Shown here: piece after piece, positions 23,174 through 34,364 of the stretch
Position numbering within the stretch: position 1 is the stretch's first letter
Layout of the letters: each line of letters starts with the position of its first letter
From: Sugiyamaella lignohabitans
Taxonomy: Eukaryota; Ascomycota; Dipodascomycetes; Dipodascales; Trichomonascaceae
Assembly: GCF_001640025.1 (NCBI RefSeq)
Contig: NC_031672.1
Location: forward strand, 3,472,001 to 3,536,000
Length of the DNA stretch: 64,000 nt
Reading direction: 5' to 3'
Translations under genes and position numbers: made by a program
The notes under the pieces: model-generated
What the model saw: the letters and a program-made list of their open reading frames with translations, nothing else
Databases searched by the model: none
What the model was told of the DNA's origin: nothing

Positions 23174-23728
23174 ATGTTTACTCGATCCATTTTCCGTCAA
23201 GCTTCTGCTGCTGCCAGAATTGCTTCACCTGCTATGGCCATGGCCAGACCAGCTGTTGCTACTCGTTCGTTTATGCCTGCTGCCTTTAGATTCTACTCTG
23301 TTAAGAACACCTTGACTGAGGGATCTCCTGCCTTGGCCTATGCTTCTGAGAAGCCTCTTGTTAGATATACTGAGGAGCACGAGTGGATTGCCCTCCACAA
23401 AGACAATGTTGCTTTCATTGGAATCACAAAATACGCTGCTGATGCTCTTGGTGACGCTACCTATATTGAGGTGTCTGATGTCGGTGAGGAGATTGAGCCC
23501 AATGGATCGCTTGGATCTGTTGAGAGTGTCAAATCCGCCAGTGATCTTTACTCACCCGTGACTGGTGAGATCATTGAGAAGAACGAGGGTCTCATTGAGA
23601 ACCCCACTATTGTTAACAAGGATCCTCTTGGTGACGGTTGGTTTGTCAAGCTCAAGGTCAGTGCTCCTGAGGAGGTTGAGGGACTCATGGACATTGAGGC
23701 CTATGAGGAGTTCATCAAGTCTGATTAA
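23174..23728 (+). CDS. GCV3: Glycine cleavage system H protein, mitochondrial
   Basis: Lipoyl-carrying H protein of the mitochondrial glycine decarboxylase complex; it shuttles the aminomethyl group between P, T and L proteins. 184 aa (yeast 170). The N-terminus is a mitochondrial presequence rich in Arg, Ala and Ser with no acidic residues (MFTRSIFRQASAAARIA). The mature domain has RYTEEHEWIALHKDN, FIGITKYAADALGD and the lipoylation motif GSVESVKSASD, with the acceptor lysine at residue 120. The C-terminus, DGWFVKLKV...EEFIK, is typical. Single exon with an AC-rich leader (ACAACAATG). Confidence 0.97.
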   Translation: MFTRSIFRQASAAARIASPAMAMARPAVATRSFMPAAFRFYSVKNTLTEGSPALAYASEKPLVRYTEEHEWIALHKDNVAFIGITKYAADALGDATYIEVSDVGEEIEPNGSLGSVESVKSASDLYSPVTGEIIEKNEGLIENPTIVNKDPLGDGWFVKLKVSAPEEVEGLMDIEAYEEFIKSD

Positions 23729-25037
23729 ACTATCTATGTACGAATAATTGAATGTTTGATATGTATTTGGATTTGTCACGTTTGTCCGGACAGCTTTTTG
23801 TTAGGTAGAGCTGATGCACATTGAAGAGCAATGAGTTTCGAGGGGCAGAGCCCACTGAGACTTTTATACTGCTTCCTGAACGATTAGCTAGACTCAAATG
23901 AATCGAGTAAAGAAGCCCATTTTAATTTCCTAGGGTCTGGGAAAATGATGTAATGAGAAATAGTTCAGATATCGCGGACCGGGTCGTTGACCAGTTTGAT
24001 GGATATGCTAATGATTTTTAAAGGTGCACCACCAGCTGCAAATAAAATAACCCGTCTGACGTTGCTATGATTTATTATTTCAAGGCAAAGTCAAGCTTTT
24101 ATGAGCGGTCTGTCACTATGTCAATTCAAGATGAGATATAGTACCTTCTTGAGCTCTAAAAGTTAGATAAATTATCAACTGAATATACCAACTGATACAC
24201 GACAAAACAATATCCGGAATTATACAACTGGAAAGTTGATTCTGGAAACGAACTGTAAAACTATCCATCGTTATTTTGAAAGTATATAAGAATCATATCA
24301 GTCCACCGGGTATTGAGCTGAGATAGTCTACGTAAGAGCTACTCGAGCAGGCATACAAGTTGTAAAATCAAGTCGTACGATTGACATCATACGAGGTAGA
24401 TTTACAACCTTTCTACAATTTACTCTCTTCTAACTAAGTATAAATTTCGTTTACTTCAACAAAAGAGTCCATTCTGGCTCAGATAAAGACAATAATATAT
24501 GATAATTTATAGGACGTCCGAAAGTTACCCGCCTTTGCAGGTTAGGTGGGTTACCCCGGATCTAGCCTCACTGTATATTTCGCACCTGCAGAAGCGTGCT
24601 ATTTAAACGGTGTTTTGTTATCAGGATCACCGCAGACCAATTGTTATCTGTAGGTCCGATTTGATTGGACTGGGTCATAATTGTGCACTGCTACAGATTT
24701 AACATCGAGTAACTCTTTTAAAGGGCTCAAGAGGTTCTTTAGAGTTGAAAAAGCTTTGTGCTAATTATATCATCCGACACTAAAATAGATCGTCATAGAC
24801 CTCATTCCGCTCGAAGCAGTCTTTATAATCAGGCTTCATTTATCGCTTCACATCGAAATTTGTTGACTCTATTGGACTAGATCGCACAGAATCCGATTGA
24901 CTTGACTCACACGTTTTGAAATTATAGAACATTTTAAAGCTGTTATCTGTTGGCGAGATTCTTAACTTTTGTCAGATTAATTTTATCGCGACGGCTCTTA
25001 GATTGTATCACATTATCATCTATCAATTGAAGTTATC
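23729..25037. other. Intergenic region upstream of the PFK-2-like gene
   Basis: 1.3 kb, AT-rich, no supported ORF, presumably the promoter of the downstream gene. An imperfect inverted repeat (GTTACCCGCCT / AGGTGGGTTAC) lies at about 24524-24554. Confidence 0.35.
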
Positions 25038-27071
25038 ATGTCATCCAACCTCCCTGATACTTTCCACGACTCGGACTCGGATTCAGACTCCAACTCAAAC
25101 AGTCATGGAAGTACAAAGTCATCTACTTATGAAAGTGGCAAAGACAATGTAACTGGCGTGACGTCTACTCCCCCTCGCAAGCCAATTGAACTGACTGTTT
25201 CTACAGTCGGTGTATCTGGAACTCCTGGTAGTGGCACTACTTTCACCGTACCAATATCACCTTCTGCTACATCACCAGCATCAGGAAGATCTGCTTCGTC
25301 TCCAACTGTCACTAATAAACCATCATTCAACGACCTTTCAAGTGGTCTGGGTGGTATTTCTATAGCTTCTACGGCAGGATCTCGAGTTGGTGGTGGTACT
25401 ACTGGTACAGGAGATTCCGGAAACATAAACCGATCCAAACTTGATCCTGTTCCATCTTTTACGATTCTTCCTCAAAAGAAGACCACTCGTCGTAATTCAG
25501 ACGTGGATGCAATTCACCGATCGTTGCCCAAGTCGCACGTTTCACCAGCTCAACTCTACTCTACAGACTCGGGTCATTTATACCACGCAGGTAAACTGTG
25601 TATTGTATTAGTGGGTCTTCCAGCCCGTGGTAAAACCCATCACGCAGTAGCATTGACAAGATATCTTCGTTGGTTGGGTGTCAAGACCCATGCGTTCCAT
25701 TTAGGCGACTATCGTAGAAAGCTGACCCCCAAGGATTTCCGGGTTCCAGACGACTATTTCATGCCCAATGCATCCAAAGAAACCAAGGCTTTTAGACAAA
25801 AGGTTGAAGCAGCCTGTCTAGCTGATATGTTCAAGTTCTATGATGAGGAGAACGGCCAAGTTGTTATTTACGATGCAGTGAATGGTACTTCTGCCAAACG
25901 TAGAGCGTTGGCCAAGACCATGACAGACCGTAATGTTGGTGTTTTGTTTGTTGAATGTTTTTTCACCGACAAGAATCTTGTGGCAAGAAATGTTCGAGAC
26001 GTCAAGATATCGTCTCCCGATTACCAAGGAATGGATCCCGACGAGGCTGTTAAACATTACTTGCGAAGAATTGAGCTTCGTATTCCGGATTATGAAACAA
26101 TGACAGAGACTGAGTTGACGTATGTCAAGCTAGTCAATGTGTCAGAACGGTTCATTATCAACTATGGAGAACGACACTTGGGATATTTATTCAACCGGAT
26201 TATATTCTTCTTGATGAACTCACGAATCAAGGTGGGTAGTGTATTCTTTGCCCGTGCTGGATCTGGAAATGCCTCTAATGAAGAAGATGATTATAAATCA
26301 GATGGCCATTTATCTGGAAAAGGTGAGGAGTATGCCGAAAAGCTGAAAGAGACATTGTGGGCACATATTGACGAACGTCGACTCAAACTTGCACAAATCT
26401 CAGCCCCTGATCTGGCACTGGATAAGAAATTGCAACGACAAGCTCGAGTAGCACATGAAGTGTTGCGGTCGTCAATGTCTTCTGGAACAGGAACTGATTT
26501 TATGGAGAATATTTCACCGCCTGTCACTTCAGGTACTTCGACACCCAATTCATCGGCCGACGCAAGAGCTATCTCGACCATTAGAGCCGATGCCCTGAAT
26601 TTCCAAGATAAGTCCAACGTGACAGTCTGGTGTTCGACAAGACTTCGAACAGTACAAACTGCCGAGCGGTTTGCACAAGAAGGCAATAAAACTATTCAAC
26701 GCAGTCTCCTCAATCAACTGAACCCCGGTGTCGCTGGTGGGCTCACTGAGGCCGGATTAAAAGAAGAGTTCCCTTACGAGTATCTTCGACACCAGCAAGA
26801 CCCGTATCACCACCGCTACCCTCGAGCCGAATCGTATCAAGACGTGGCAGTTCGTCTCGAAAGTCTCATCCTAGAGATGGAACGCACCCAGGGAGACCTC
26901 CTCATAATATGCCACGAAACTGTACTCCGTGTTCTCTACGGCTATCTCATGGCCTGCTCGGTGGAAGACATCCCTTTCCTACGGTTCCCCCGCAACGAAA
27001 TCGTCGAAATCGTGCCCAACGCATACATCAACCAGGGCAACCGTATCACGATCCCCAACGTTGACCCTTAG
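25038..27071 (+). CDS. 6-phosphofructo-2-kinase/fructose-2,6-bisphosphatase family protein, phosphatase His lost
   Basis: Makes (or once made) fructose-2,6-bisphosphate, the activator of glycolysis. 677 aa. Residues 1-150 are Ser/Thr/Gly-rich. The kinase domain has the Walker A motif GLPARGKT at about 193-200, then YLRWLGVKTHAFHLGDYRRK and VGVLFVECFFTD. The histidine-phosphatase domain begins near residue 400 but reads FFARAGSG where active bisphosphatases have TRHGES, so the phospho-accepting His is Ala. The second catalytic-site His is kept (CHETVLRVLYGY, about 624). An insertion lies between the two halves. This pattern recalls Saccharomyces Pfk26 and YLR345W, where bisphosphatase activity is absent or doubtful. 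Single exon. GC element 10 begins 37 bp after the stop. Confidence 0.9.
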   Translation: MSSNLPDTFHDSDSDSDSNSNSHGSTKSSTYESGKDNVTGVTSTPPRKPIELTVSTVGVSGTPGSGTTFTVPISPSATSPASGRSASSPTVTNKPSFNDLSSGLGGISIASTAGSRVGGGTTGTGDSGNINRSKLDPVPSFTILPQKKTTRRNSDVDAIHRSLPKSHVSPAQLYSTDSGHLYHAGKLCIVLVGLPARGKTHHAVALTRYLRWLGVKTHAFHLGDYRRKLTPKDFRVPDDYFMPNASKETKAFRQKVEAACLADMFKFYDEENGQVVIYDAVNGTSAKRRALAKTMTDRNVGVLFVECFFTDKNLVARNVRDVKISSPDYQGMDPDEAVKHYLRRIELRIPDYETMTETELTYVKLVNVSERFIINYGERHLGYLFNRIIFFLMNSRIKVGSVFFARAGSGNASNEEDDYKSDGHLSGKGEEYAEKLKETLWAHIDERRLKLAQISAPDLALDKKLQRQARVAHEVLRSSMSSGTGTDFMENISPPVTSGTSTPNSSADARAISTIRADALNFQDKSNVTVWCSTRLRTVQTAERFAQEGNKTIQRSLLNQLNPGVAGGLTEAGLKEEFPYEYLRHQQDPYHHRYPRAESYQDVAVRLESLILEMERTQGDLLIICHETVLRVLYGYLMACSVEDIPFLRFPRNEIVEIVPNAYINQGNRITIPNVDP

Positions 27072-27107
27072 TTCTAATAAACACTCTCTAATTAAACGGA
27101 TCTGTGT

Positions 27108-27167
27108 GCCTCCGGCGGCTGGGGCTTCGCCCCAGACCCCGCTGCTCCTCTCGCTTCGCTCGAGTCG
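27108..27167 (+). repeat. GC-rich double-hairpin element 10
   Basis: In the 3' flank of the PFK-2-like gene. GCCTCCGGCGGC, CTGGGGC-TTC-GCCCCAG, GACCCCGCTGCTCC, terminal CTCGC...GCTCGAGTCG. Confidence 0.88.
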
Positions 27168-27300
27168 TTGCTTGGGGTGTCCAGAGTTTCGATGATCCGG
27201 TGTACGGAGAGAGCTGTTGAAAGGTCAAGTTTCAAGCTACAAACCTACCCCTTTCAGCCAATATCCCGACGCCCGACTCGTGAGAAGGGAGGGGAGCTGA

Positions 27301-27335
27301 CGGGGTGTGGGGCAGAGCCCCAGCCGCCGGAGGCA
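27301..27335 (-). repeat. GC-rich element 11 (degenerate)
   Basis: Only the body is clear (CGGGGTGTGGGGCAGAGCCCC, then GCCGCCGGAGGCA); the terminal hairpin is eroded. About 65 bp beyond the CAX4 stop. Confidence 0.75.
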
Positions 27336-27399
27336 TGCCCCGAAAAGAGTGGTGAGAAACGAAAAAAGAACTTTTAAATGGCAAAAAAACATATGTACG

Positions 27400-28077
27400 T
27401 TAGTCGGCTTTTATAAGCAGCTTGAGTTTCATTCGCATGCGACGCCATTCGGCATACTCGTCGCGGACGAAACTGGCTCTCTCACCGGCCGTGTCTTTGA
27501 TGTAAAACCAGCGGGCGGGCCACGTGTCGAGTAGCAGGTCGACAATGCCCAGATCACGCACCAGAATCACAGCAATAAACCATAGAATGCCAATTACTAC
27601 ACCAGCCACCACTCCAGCAGCCACTTGTATGGGTGTATGGTACAAGAGATAGACTCGTGAGTAACAGACCGAGGTCGCTAACACCAGCAGAAAAATGGCT
27701 CTAGACACCTTCTTGCGGGTCGAGAAGTTCTTGACTCGGAAAAACATCCACAGACAGATATACGTAGCATAATAAGCCATGAATTGTGAATGTGCCGAAG
27801 GCATACCATATCCATTACCGTCAAGGAGCGGGGTAGCATAGTATAAAGTAGGACGTTCCTGCTTTATGACCTGTTTCAGATACAGGTTAATGATTTCACA
27901 AGCGAGTTGACCACCGAACATCAAAATAGTCTCTGCTTCACGACGAGATAGAACGAGCGAGGCATATACCATGAGAATGGCCTGAGGAGTCAGCGACAGA
28001 ATCGCCAGCAGCAGCGACACAGGATCATCCGGGTTATAGAGCACCTCGGTGAACTCGAGCGCTATTCTTTTCGTCAT
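27400..28077 (-). CDS. CAX4: Dolichyl pyrophosphate phosphatase
   Basis: ER membrane phosphatase that recycles dolichyl pyrophosphate released by oligosaccharyltransferase to dolichyl phosphate, supporting N-glycosylation. 225 aa (yeast Cax4/Cwh8 239). It belongs to the PAP2 superfamily, with the three catalytic motifs in order: KQVIKQERP (KxxxxxxRP), GMPSAHSQF (PSGH-type) and SRVYLLYHTPIQV (SRxxxxxHxxxQ). Four to five hydrophobic segments are visible (for example LLLAILSLTPQAILMVYASL and VAAGVVAGVVIGILWFIAVI). The C-terminus is basic (KLKLLIKAD). Single exon. Confidence 0.93.
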   Translation of the reverse strand: MTKRIALEFTEVLYNPDDPVSLLLAILSLTPQAILMVYASLVLSRREAETILMFGGQLACEIINLYLKQVIKQERPTLYYATPLLDGNGYGMPSAHSQFMAYYATYICLWMFFRVKNFSTRKKVSRAIFLLVLATSVCYSRVYLLYHTPIQVAAGVVAGVVIGILWFIAVILVRDLGIVDLLLDTWPARWFYIKDTAGERASFVRDEYAEWRRMRMKLKLLIKAD

Positions 28078-28338
28078 CTTCTACACCAAACGCCACAATC
28101 TACCAACACAATAATATCGTGCAACTCAGTTCAATATTCAACGCTCACCACCAATGAATTATCTACTTCTGACGAACAGAGTAGGATCTGGTTCAGCTTC
28201 TCTATCTATATCGTTCAGTTAGTACTGTTTCAGCATCTGGCATCTAACCCACAAAACTCGCATCACCACCCTTATCCCCTTATCCACCACTCCTCACACC
28301 TCTACCCAACTCATATCCAACCGTCCAACCCCCAAAAA

Positions 28339-28394
28339 GCTCCTGCGAAGCAGGAGCCACGGGGTCTGGGGCAGAGCCCCAGCCGCCGGAGGCA
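28339..28394 (-). repeat. GC-rich double-hairpin element 12
   Basis: Perfect terminal palindrome CTCCTGC-GAA-GCAGGAG and full body, ending GCCGCCGGAGGC. It lies about 260 bp upstream of CAX4. Confidence 0.9.
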
Positions 28395-29051
28395 AGTCCG
28401 ACCCCCCGAACCCGACCCATCTGACGTGGCGTTTACACCTTATTTTCGGCTCAGTCGTTCTAACCACCGAGCCCGAAGCTGTAAAAAGGCCAAAGAGCCA
28501 GATACCCGGGCCAAAGGACCCAATTGTGTATGAAGCATGCACCAGCGCTGGTTCGATCTGAGACCACTTACAATGAAAGGAAATGTGCAGGTTATAGCTC
28601 TGAAGAAAGAGATCCTGTACAAGAAAAAGTCGCAGCTCCAGATAATCAAGCCCAAATTTGTAAAGGGCGGATCGTCTGTGTTTCGCGAGTTTTCGTTCTC
28701 ACAGAGATTGCTGATTTTCCACGCCTTTGATTCGATCTTTAAGTTTACAAGTCTTCGGCATATGTTTTGTTTTCGCGTGTGTTGGAAAAATCACGGATCA
28801 GCGCATCGTGCGGCACTAGCAATGCAGGTCGTTCCAGTTACCTGTTCAGGGTCCCGAGGCTCGTCTACGACGCTATTTTTTCCTCCCGGCCCATTTGGGT
28901 GTTAGTGGGGCTTTCGTTCTGGTTCGGTCTGTTTCACCGGCCGAACGGCACTTGGTTCACTGGTGGTTTTTATTGGCTTTGATTCGTCTTCGGGAATCGG
29001 GTTTTATCGTGCATCTTCCGCCCCTGATCGACGTTCCGGCAGGGTCCGGAT

Positions 29052-29112
29052 GGCCGGCGGCGGCTGGAGCTCTGCCCCAGACCCCGTGGCTCTTCTCGCT
29101 GCGCTCGAGTCG
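29052..29112 (+). repeat. GC-rich double-hairpin element 13
   Basis: Degenerate at its left end (GGCCGGCGGCGGCTGG). Then CTGGAGC-TCT-GCCCCAG, GACCCCGTGGCTC, and terminal CTCGC...GCTCGAGTCGG. Confidence 0.82.
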
Positions 29113-29439
29113 GTTTCGCGGGGGGTTTTGTTGATTGGGAGCTGGGGTCGGATTAATATCGAGGTCGGTGATATGAGAACCTAGGTTGTTTGTTTGATGG
29201 GAAATGGGTGATGACTCAGATTTCTTGTAATTATTATTAAAAACTAAGTATTATGCAGTTTGACGATTTATTTAGTGGGTGACAAAAAATTTCAAATAAA
29301 CAAAAACAAAAACAGAAATTAATAAAAATAATAATAATCAAAAATAACAGTAAACATGAGCTTTTAGTCGTCGTTGTTGGTTGTATGCTGGTGTTTTTGC
29401 AAGTTTTAAAGTCGCTTGGTTTGCCATTATACAGGTCTA

Positions 29440-32400
29440 TCATGGGCTGGTTGTGTCAGGTTTACCATCTTGTGTATACAGAGCTTGTGCATCGCCATCT
29501 ATATCTTCTTCGCAGATAGACTGGTATACTGATGAACCTGTGTCTGATACTTGAGATTGTCGCGAAATGGCTCGAGCCTGGCCTGGTGGCGAGGTGGTTC
29601 CAGAATGTCGACTGGCTCGGATAGTATCTAGCGAGGTGGTTGATAAACTGGCTGGCAATTGGTACTCTCGTTGTGGCCCGGCAATTACAACTGCTGGTTG
29701 TTGCCTTTGAGGAAGGAGTGGGTCATGGGAGGTGGTCAGTGTATGTGGAGTTGCAACATTGGTGCTAGTCGAGCTGCTTGTTGTTGCCGAGTCGGTGCTT
29801 ATCCGATTGGTCAGAGTTCGAATACTATTACTGGTGCTCGTGCTCAGAGGGTCAGTTACAACTCGTAGTTTGCTAGGTCCAGCTGCTCCAATCGATGCTT
29901 GTGTTGGGAATATAAATCCAGGGTCCTCGTTGCCACTGCTACTGGCATTAGATACGACTGTGGACTTTGCACTCGATGATGTCGATGCTGGTACCGGTAC
30001 AGGCACAGATACATGTCTTATTTGACGTCCAGCAACAACGGGTTCTCCAATAGTAGCAACATTATTTGAGCCTGGCTTGTTAAGTCGAATCGGCTGTCTG
30101 TTAATAACTTCAAATCCTTTGCCAGCACTGATATCGCTATCACGGCTATGACTGAAATTGTCCTTCAGACGTCCTCCTACTCTACCCATGATACCTTTGA
30201 CAGAGCCATAAATTCCTGGCTTGGTCGATGATGATGATGCCGCTGGTCCAGTCTCGTCAATGCTATCCTCTCTTAACAACGAGTATCGACTGGTGTCCAA
30301 ACTCATCTTCATAGGCGAACGCGACGAATCTCGGCCAGTGTAGACCAGTGGGTTCACACTCTCTGAATCCCTAGGTTTATACTCATCATCGGCTTCTCCA
30401 GCAATTTCATCATCAAACAATGAGTTCGTGGCTCGCTTTGTAATGTACAAATCGGCTTCTCTCACAGCATAGTTAGTCTTGCTTGACCCTTTAGGTCCAT
30501 TGGCATTATTAGAAAGCGCCGCTTCTGACGACTCTGCTGGGGTGTCCATGGTCCAATCATTAGAACTCTGTCTCCGACGAGGTCTTCTATAGTAGTTGGC
30601 AGATGATGCTGTTGATGCTGTTGCCACCGGAGTGGTAGCACTACGAGATGTTTCCATAGTGGGAGACGAAATAAACACCTCTTCAAACACGCTCTCTCGA
30701 GGTTTCATGGTTGCCATACTATTTCCAGCAGGATTGATCGAGTACTGGCTCCTTGGCCGTCGATATCCTGTATCAGCTGTAACATCCGTTGGTGATTGAG
30801 GAATCAACCCTCCCTTATCAGCTATGAGATTGGCTGTATTGCTGTTGCCATTACCGCCTGTGCCAATAGTATCGCCATCATGTTGCAATTGCTTCAAACC
30901 ATAGACAGGAGGTCCTGTGTATCGCTCGGCCATAAGAGGACCTTCGGAAATGGTTCCCTCATCGTCCTTGCCAGCACCTCCCAACCTTGCAAACAACTCA
31001 AACAACGCTTGAGCAATATGTACAATAAATAATAACAAAATCACTGCATGGATAATTAGTATCACATACGCAACCCATCCTCGCACCGTCTCATCGGTAT
31101 GAAGTGACTTTGCAAATGGTACTAGCAAAAATATTATCACGATTCGTGTAGCGGAGAATAAACTCGTCACCATTGTCATGCTAGTACCGCTCTTAAACGG
31201 TTTATAATGAACCACGCTGATAAACCGAATCACTTCGATGACCGCTAGTAATGTAATCTGCGCGATTCCGGACTCCTGGATAGCTCCAAATGTCAGTCCC
31301 TGCATAAATACCACTACGAGATCCACTGCAAAGTACATGACATGGGTGTCTTTGAAACTGTTAAACAATGGTCCGTACACTAACAGCGTCGGCAAATCGT
31401 CAGTAAACTCCATGACCTGCTTCGACATTATATGCATTTTGTAGGTGATCCATACAGCACTGCAAACCCAGATAATGATCAAAACCAGTGCAAACACATC
31501 TGATACAACTGGCGAGTGGTGTACAAGTAGCATTTGGAAAAACGACGTGGCCAGTAAAGGTAGTGCAAAAAATAGTAGCACAAGTCGAACTACAATACCT
31601 GCTACGAAAAATGCCCCTCTACGCCAGTCAATACGGAATCCAGACCGCGTTCCTAGGCTGCCCATGGAACGATGCCACCTACTAGTTAATAAATATACAA
31701 ATACTGCCAGTGCCAAGACGAGTCCTAGTAAAATCAACATCCAAATTATGAAACTAGGCCAAATATCCCTGTCATGGGCCAACTGTACGTCTCGTGCCAT
31801 TTTACTCATGCCATAGTGGCCCTCATCGATATAAATATTACCAGAAAAGTTCTCTATCTTTGACGAGGCAAAACTGTAATGAAATAGCAAACAACTCCAT
31901 GACGCAGTAGCTAGCAACGGTCGAAAAAATCCTGGGTACTCCAGATTCAGACACCCAAGAAAGAATGCAAACTGCAAATATCTCAAAAAATCACCCAAAC
32001 CAGGTGTGATTAATCGAATGGCATTCGCATCGTATCCGTAATTACTGCTCCAAATAAGAATGTTTTTCGTTCCTGTCCATGGATTGAGCCATGATGCTAG
32101 CACATAAACTATCGCTAAACCAATTAAAGTCGCTAGTACTGCAAACACCAGCACATACCACACATAGCTGGCCATGACCGGAGTAGCCTCCACAGTGATA
32201 CAACCTATAAGTCGACCGTCATTCCGAGCGTCTATGATGTAAAATGTGGTATCCAGACTCACAGCCTGATACGTGTTGCTAATATTCATAGAGTAGCTGA
32301 ATGATGACGGCCCCTCTGCTAAGGGGCACTGAGTTCCGGTAAAGTCGCAAAACCGTTCATACTTATTGTACGAGTTGAACTCTAAAACTTTCGACTCGAC

Positions 32401-32728
32401 TCTTAACGTCGCTAGATACAGTTAGATATATGGTCAGTTCATCGATAAACACAAACTTAATAATGGTGTACTTACTGTAATGGTTAGTAGCAGCATCCAA
32501 ATCATCAATCATACCACCAGTGATATTTCCTGTTACTGACATGGACAGAGTCCGGAACGGCGAGTTCTCTATCGGTTCTATCGACGCAGTGGCTCCTGTT
32601 GGTACAAATAACGTTCCATTTTGCTCTGGGTCCGCCATGCAGTTGGAGAATTGTACATGGGTACTTAGAGCCAAACTTGGCAGCACCATCAGCGCTACAG
32701 CCGATGTTTTCCACCAGGTTCCCGTCAT
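29440..32728 (-). CDS. FLC/TRP-like polytopic membrane protein (flavin-carrier family)
   Basis: Fungal FLC family proteins are TRP-channel-like membrane proteins linked to FAD transport into the ER, calcium homeostasis and cell-wall integrity. Exon 1 (32728-32476) has a signal peptide (MTGTWWKTSAVALMVLPSLA) and a Cys-containing ML-like lumenal start. A 64-bp intron (32475-32412; GTAAGT, TCTAAC branch, TATCTAG acceptor) follows, then exon 2 (32411-29440). The joined protein is 1074 aa, longer than yeast Flc1-3 (about 790) because of a ~500-residue Ser-rich cytoplasmic tail. About nine hydrophobic segments lie between residues ~155 and ~560, starting with VWYVLVFAVLATLIGLAIVY. Features typical of the family include NILIWSSNYGYDA and FLGCLNLEYPGFF. 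Which paralogue it corresponds to cannot be told. Confidence 0.88.
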
Positions 32729-33308
32729 GTTGATACGCGAACTAGCACCAAGAACGATATACGAAATTTTCTGAGAAATAAGGTGATGCAGCTGCCGTGA
32801 CGGTCTGGTTCTACTCTATGATAAACACGATTATTTCATTAGCAAAGAAAGAATCAAATATCGAGTGCCCCAACTCCAAAATTCGAATAGAAAGCTGTTG
32901 GTACTAGGTACTAGGTACTAGGTAGGTAATCGAGGTCCTGTTCTGGACCCAAAACCTGCGCTGAAGCAATTAATTTGCTACCAACGATTAAAAAATGTCT
33001 CGGCACCTCTGCGAAGATAATATCCTTGCAGATTTCTTTCAAATAAGCTTTGTGGACTATGAAATCAACCTTAATATAACAGCCAATATCTCAGTTAATC
33101 AGGCTTTCTCGTTTCTTTTTCTGTTTCACCTAGTCTCTCGACTCTCCTGTGAATATATAAATATTCAGTATCGCTGTTTCTTCTTTCTCCAACAGCTGAC
33201 TCGATCCTTAAACCTTGGACCCCTAAATTTGATAAATAGCAGGACTTGCTCTGAAATGACTGCCAACGCTGCTCCGTCTCGTTAGTATACATACTGGGTC
33301 GCCGTCAC

Positions 33309-33366
33309 GTCCGGCGCCTGGGGCTCCGCCCCAGATCCCACTGCGCCTATCGCTTCGCTAGAGTCG
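33309..33366 (+). repeat. GC-rich element 14 (diverged)
   Basis: TCCGGCGCCTGGGGC-TCC-GCCC CAG body, GATCCCACTGCGCC, then TCGCTTCGCTAGAGTCGA terminal hairpin. One end is rearranged relative to the consensus. Confidence 0.78.
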
Positions 33367-34249
33367 ATACCCGGGGGTGGGCTGGATCCTCCTGGTTTTG
33401 GTTTCAGGATCTTAAATACAGGGTAGCAATAAGGTAGTCCTGACAGCTGATTAAAACAGCTATTACTGAAGTTAACTAGGATCTGGCCTCGGAAAAAATG
33501 GAGTTGATCTATTTTTGTTCGTCATTGCTCTGGTTGAGAATAGAAGCATGTGAATACAATTAGCCCAACAACTGAGATTCTGGGTACTGGGGAACTCTAC
33601 AACTCATGTTTCATCGTGTTTGTTGTCACCTGAAGCTGGAAATAGGTCCGGAACGCAGTTTACTAACTCGAGAATTCTTTTAAGGACAAACCATGGCTAT
33701 GAAACAGGAGATGCGACACAGGGCGTGTCACGCCAGTTGCAGTTTTAACAAACGAGCTCGTTCAGTCTCGAATCCACGTATTACTTACACAGAAAGCAGT
33801 CAATCAATGCTAACAAGAAACAAAATCCCGGCCCAGTACAACAGTGTATGGAAGGGCACAGTCAGTCGATTCACCCAGGTAGAAAAGGAACTGTGTGGTC
33901 CAGCCTAATAGTGTCTTGACAATAGAAGGAGATATTTTTAGCTGGTACGTTATTATCAGCAGTTGGAGACAGTGGTGTTGGGTTTGGTACTGTGTTTAAC
34001 CAGGTGCAGTATTCACCACGGGCCCGGCAGTATCGTATAGCGATGGTGACGACGTGTGCCTGCAGGAGGTTGGGAGAGACTTTAATTGACCGGGTGAGCT
34101 CATAATGCGTTAAAAAATCAGGGCCCGCATCGCAGCTTAACATGCGGAAGCTCGTTTCAGGACAGGTGCATCAGGGTCTCGAGCGGCAGGATCCAACTCT
34201 CAGGGGAACTCAGGAGTCCATAAAAACACAATTGGACCCGTCGACGCTC

Positions 34250-34330
34250 GACTCGAGCGTAGCGAGAGGAGCCACAGGGTCTGGGGCAGAGCCACAGGGT
34301 CTGGGGCAGAGCCCCAGCCGCCGGAGGCAT
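34250..34330 (-). repeat. GC-rich double-hairpin element 15 with internal duplication
   Basis: Terminal hairpin CTCGAGCGTAGCGAGAGG, then the unit GAGCCACAGGGTCTGGGGCA present twice in tandem, then the normal hairpin and GCCGCCGGAGGCAT. It lies 35 bp beyond the BUB3 stop. Confidence 0.88.
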
Positions 34331-34364
34331 CCTGGCCAGCAAAACTTCATAAAGTAGAAATACA

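Larger units (their letters stand above)
28078..29439. other. Intergenic region, CAX4 upstream to FLC-like downstream
   Basis: 1.36 kb with GC elements 12 and 13. ORFs of 70-120 codons at 28440-28982 overlap each other in several frames and resemble nothing I know. The stretch next to the FLC-like stop is A-rich. Confidence 0.35.
32729..34364. other. Intergenic region, FLC-like upstream to BUB3 downstream
   Basis: 1.6 kb containing GC elements 14 and 15. A GGTACTA-type direct repeat (ACTAGGTACTAGGTA) lies near 32905-32922. No gene can be supported; ORFs of 65-95 codons here are doubtful. Confidence 0.35.

Noticed and set aside
27108..27167. GC hairpin element as a transcription terminator of the PFK-2-like gene
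   Set aside because: The same sequence lies in introns and upstream of genes in both orientations; Pol II termination in yeast does not use GC hairpins.
28537..28905. 122-codon ORF upstream of CAX4
   Set aside because: Overlaps other ORFs in different frames, no resemblance to any family, composition shifts midway.
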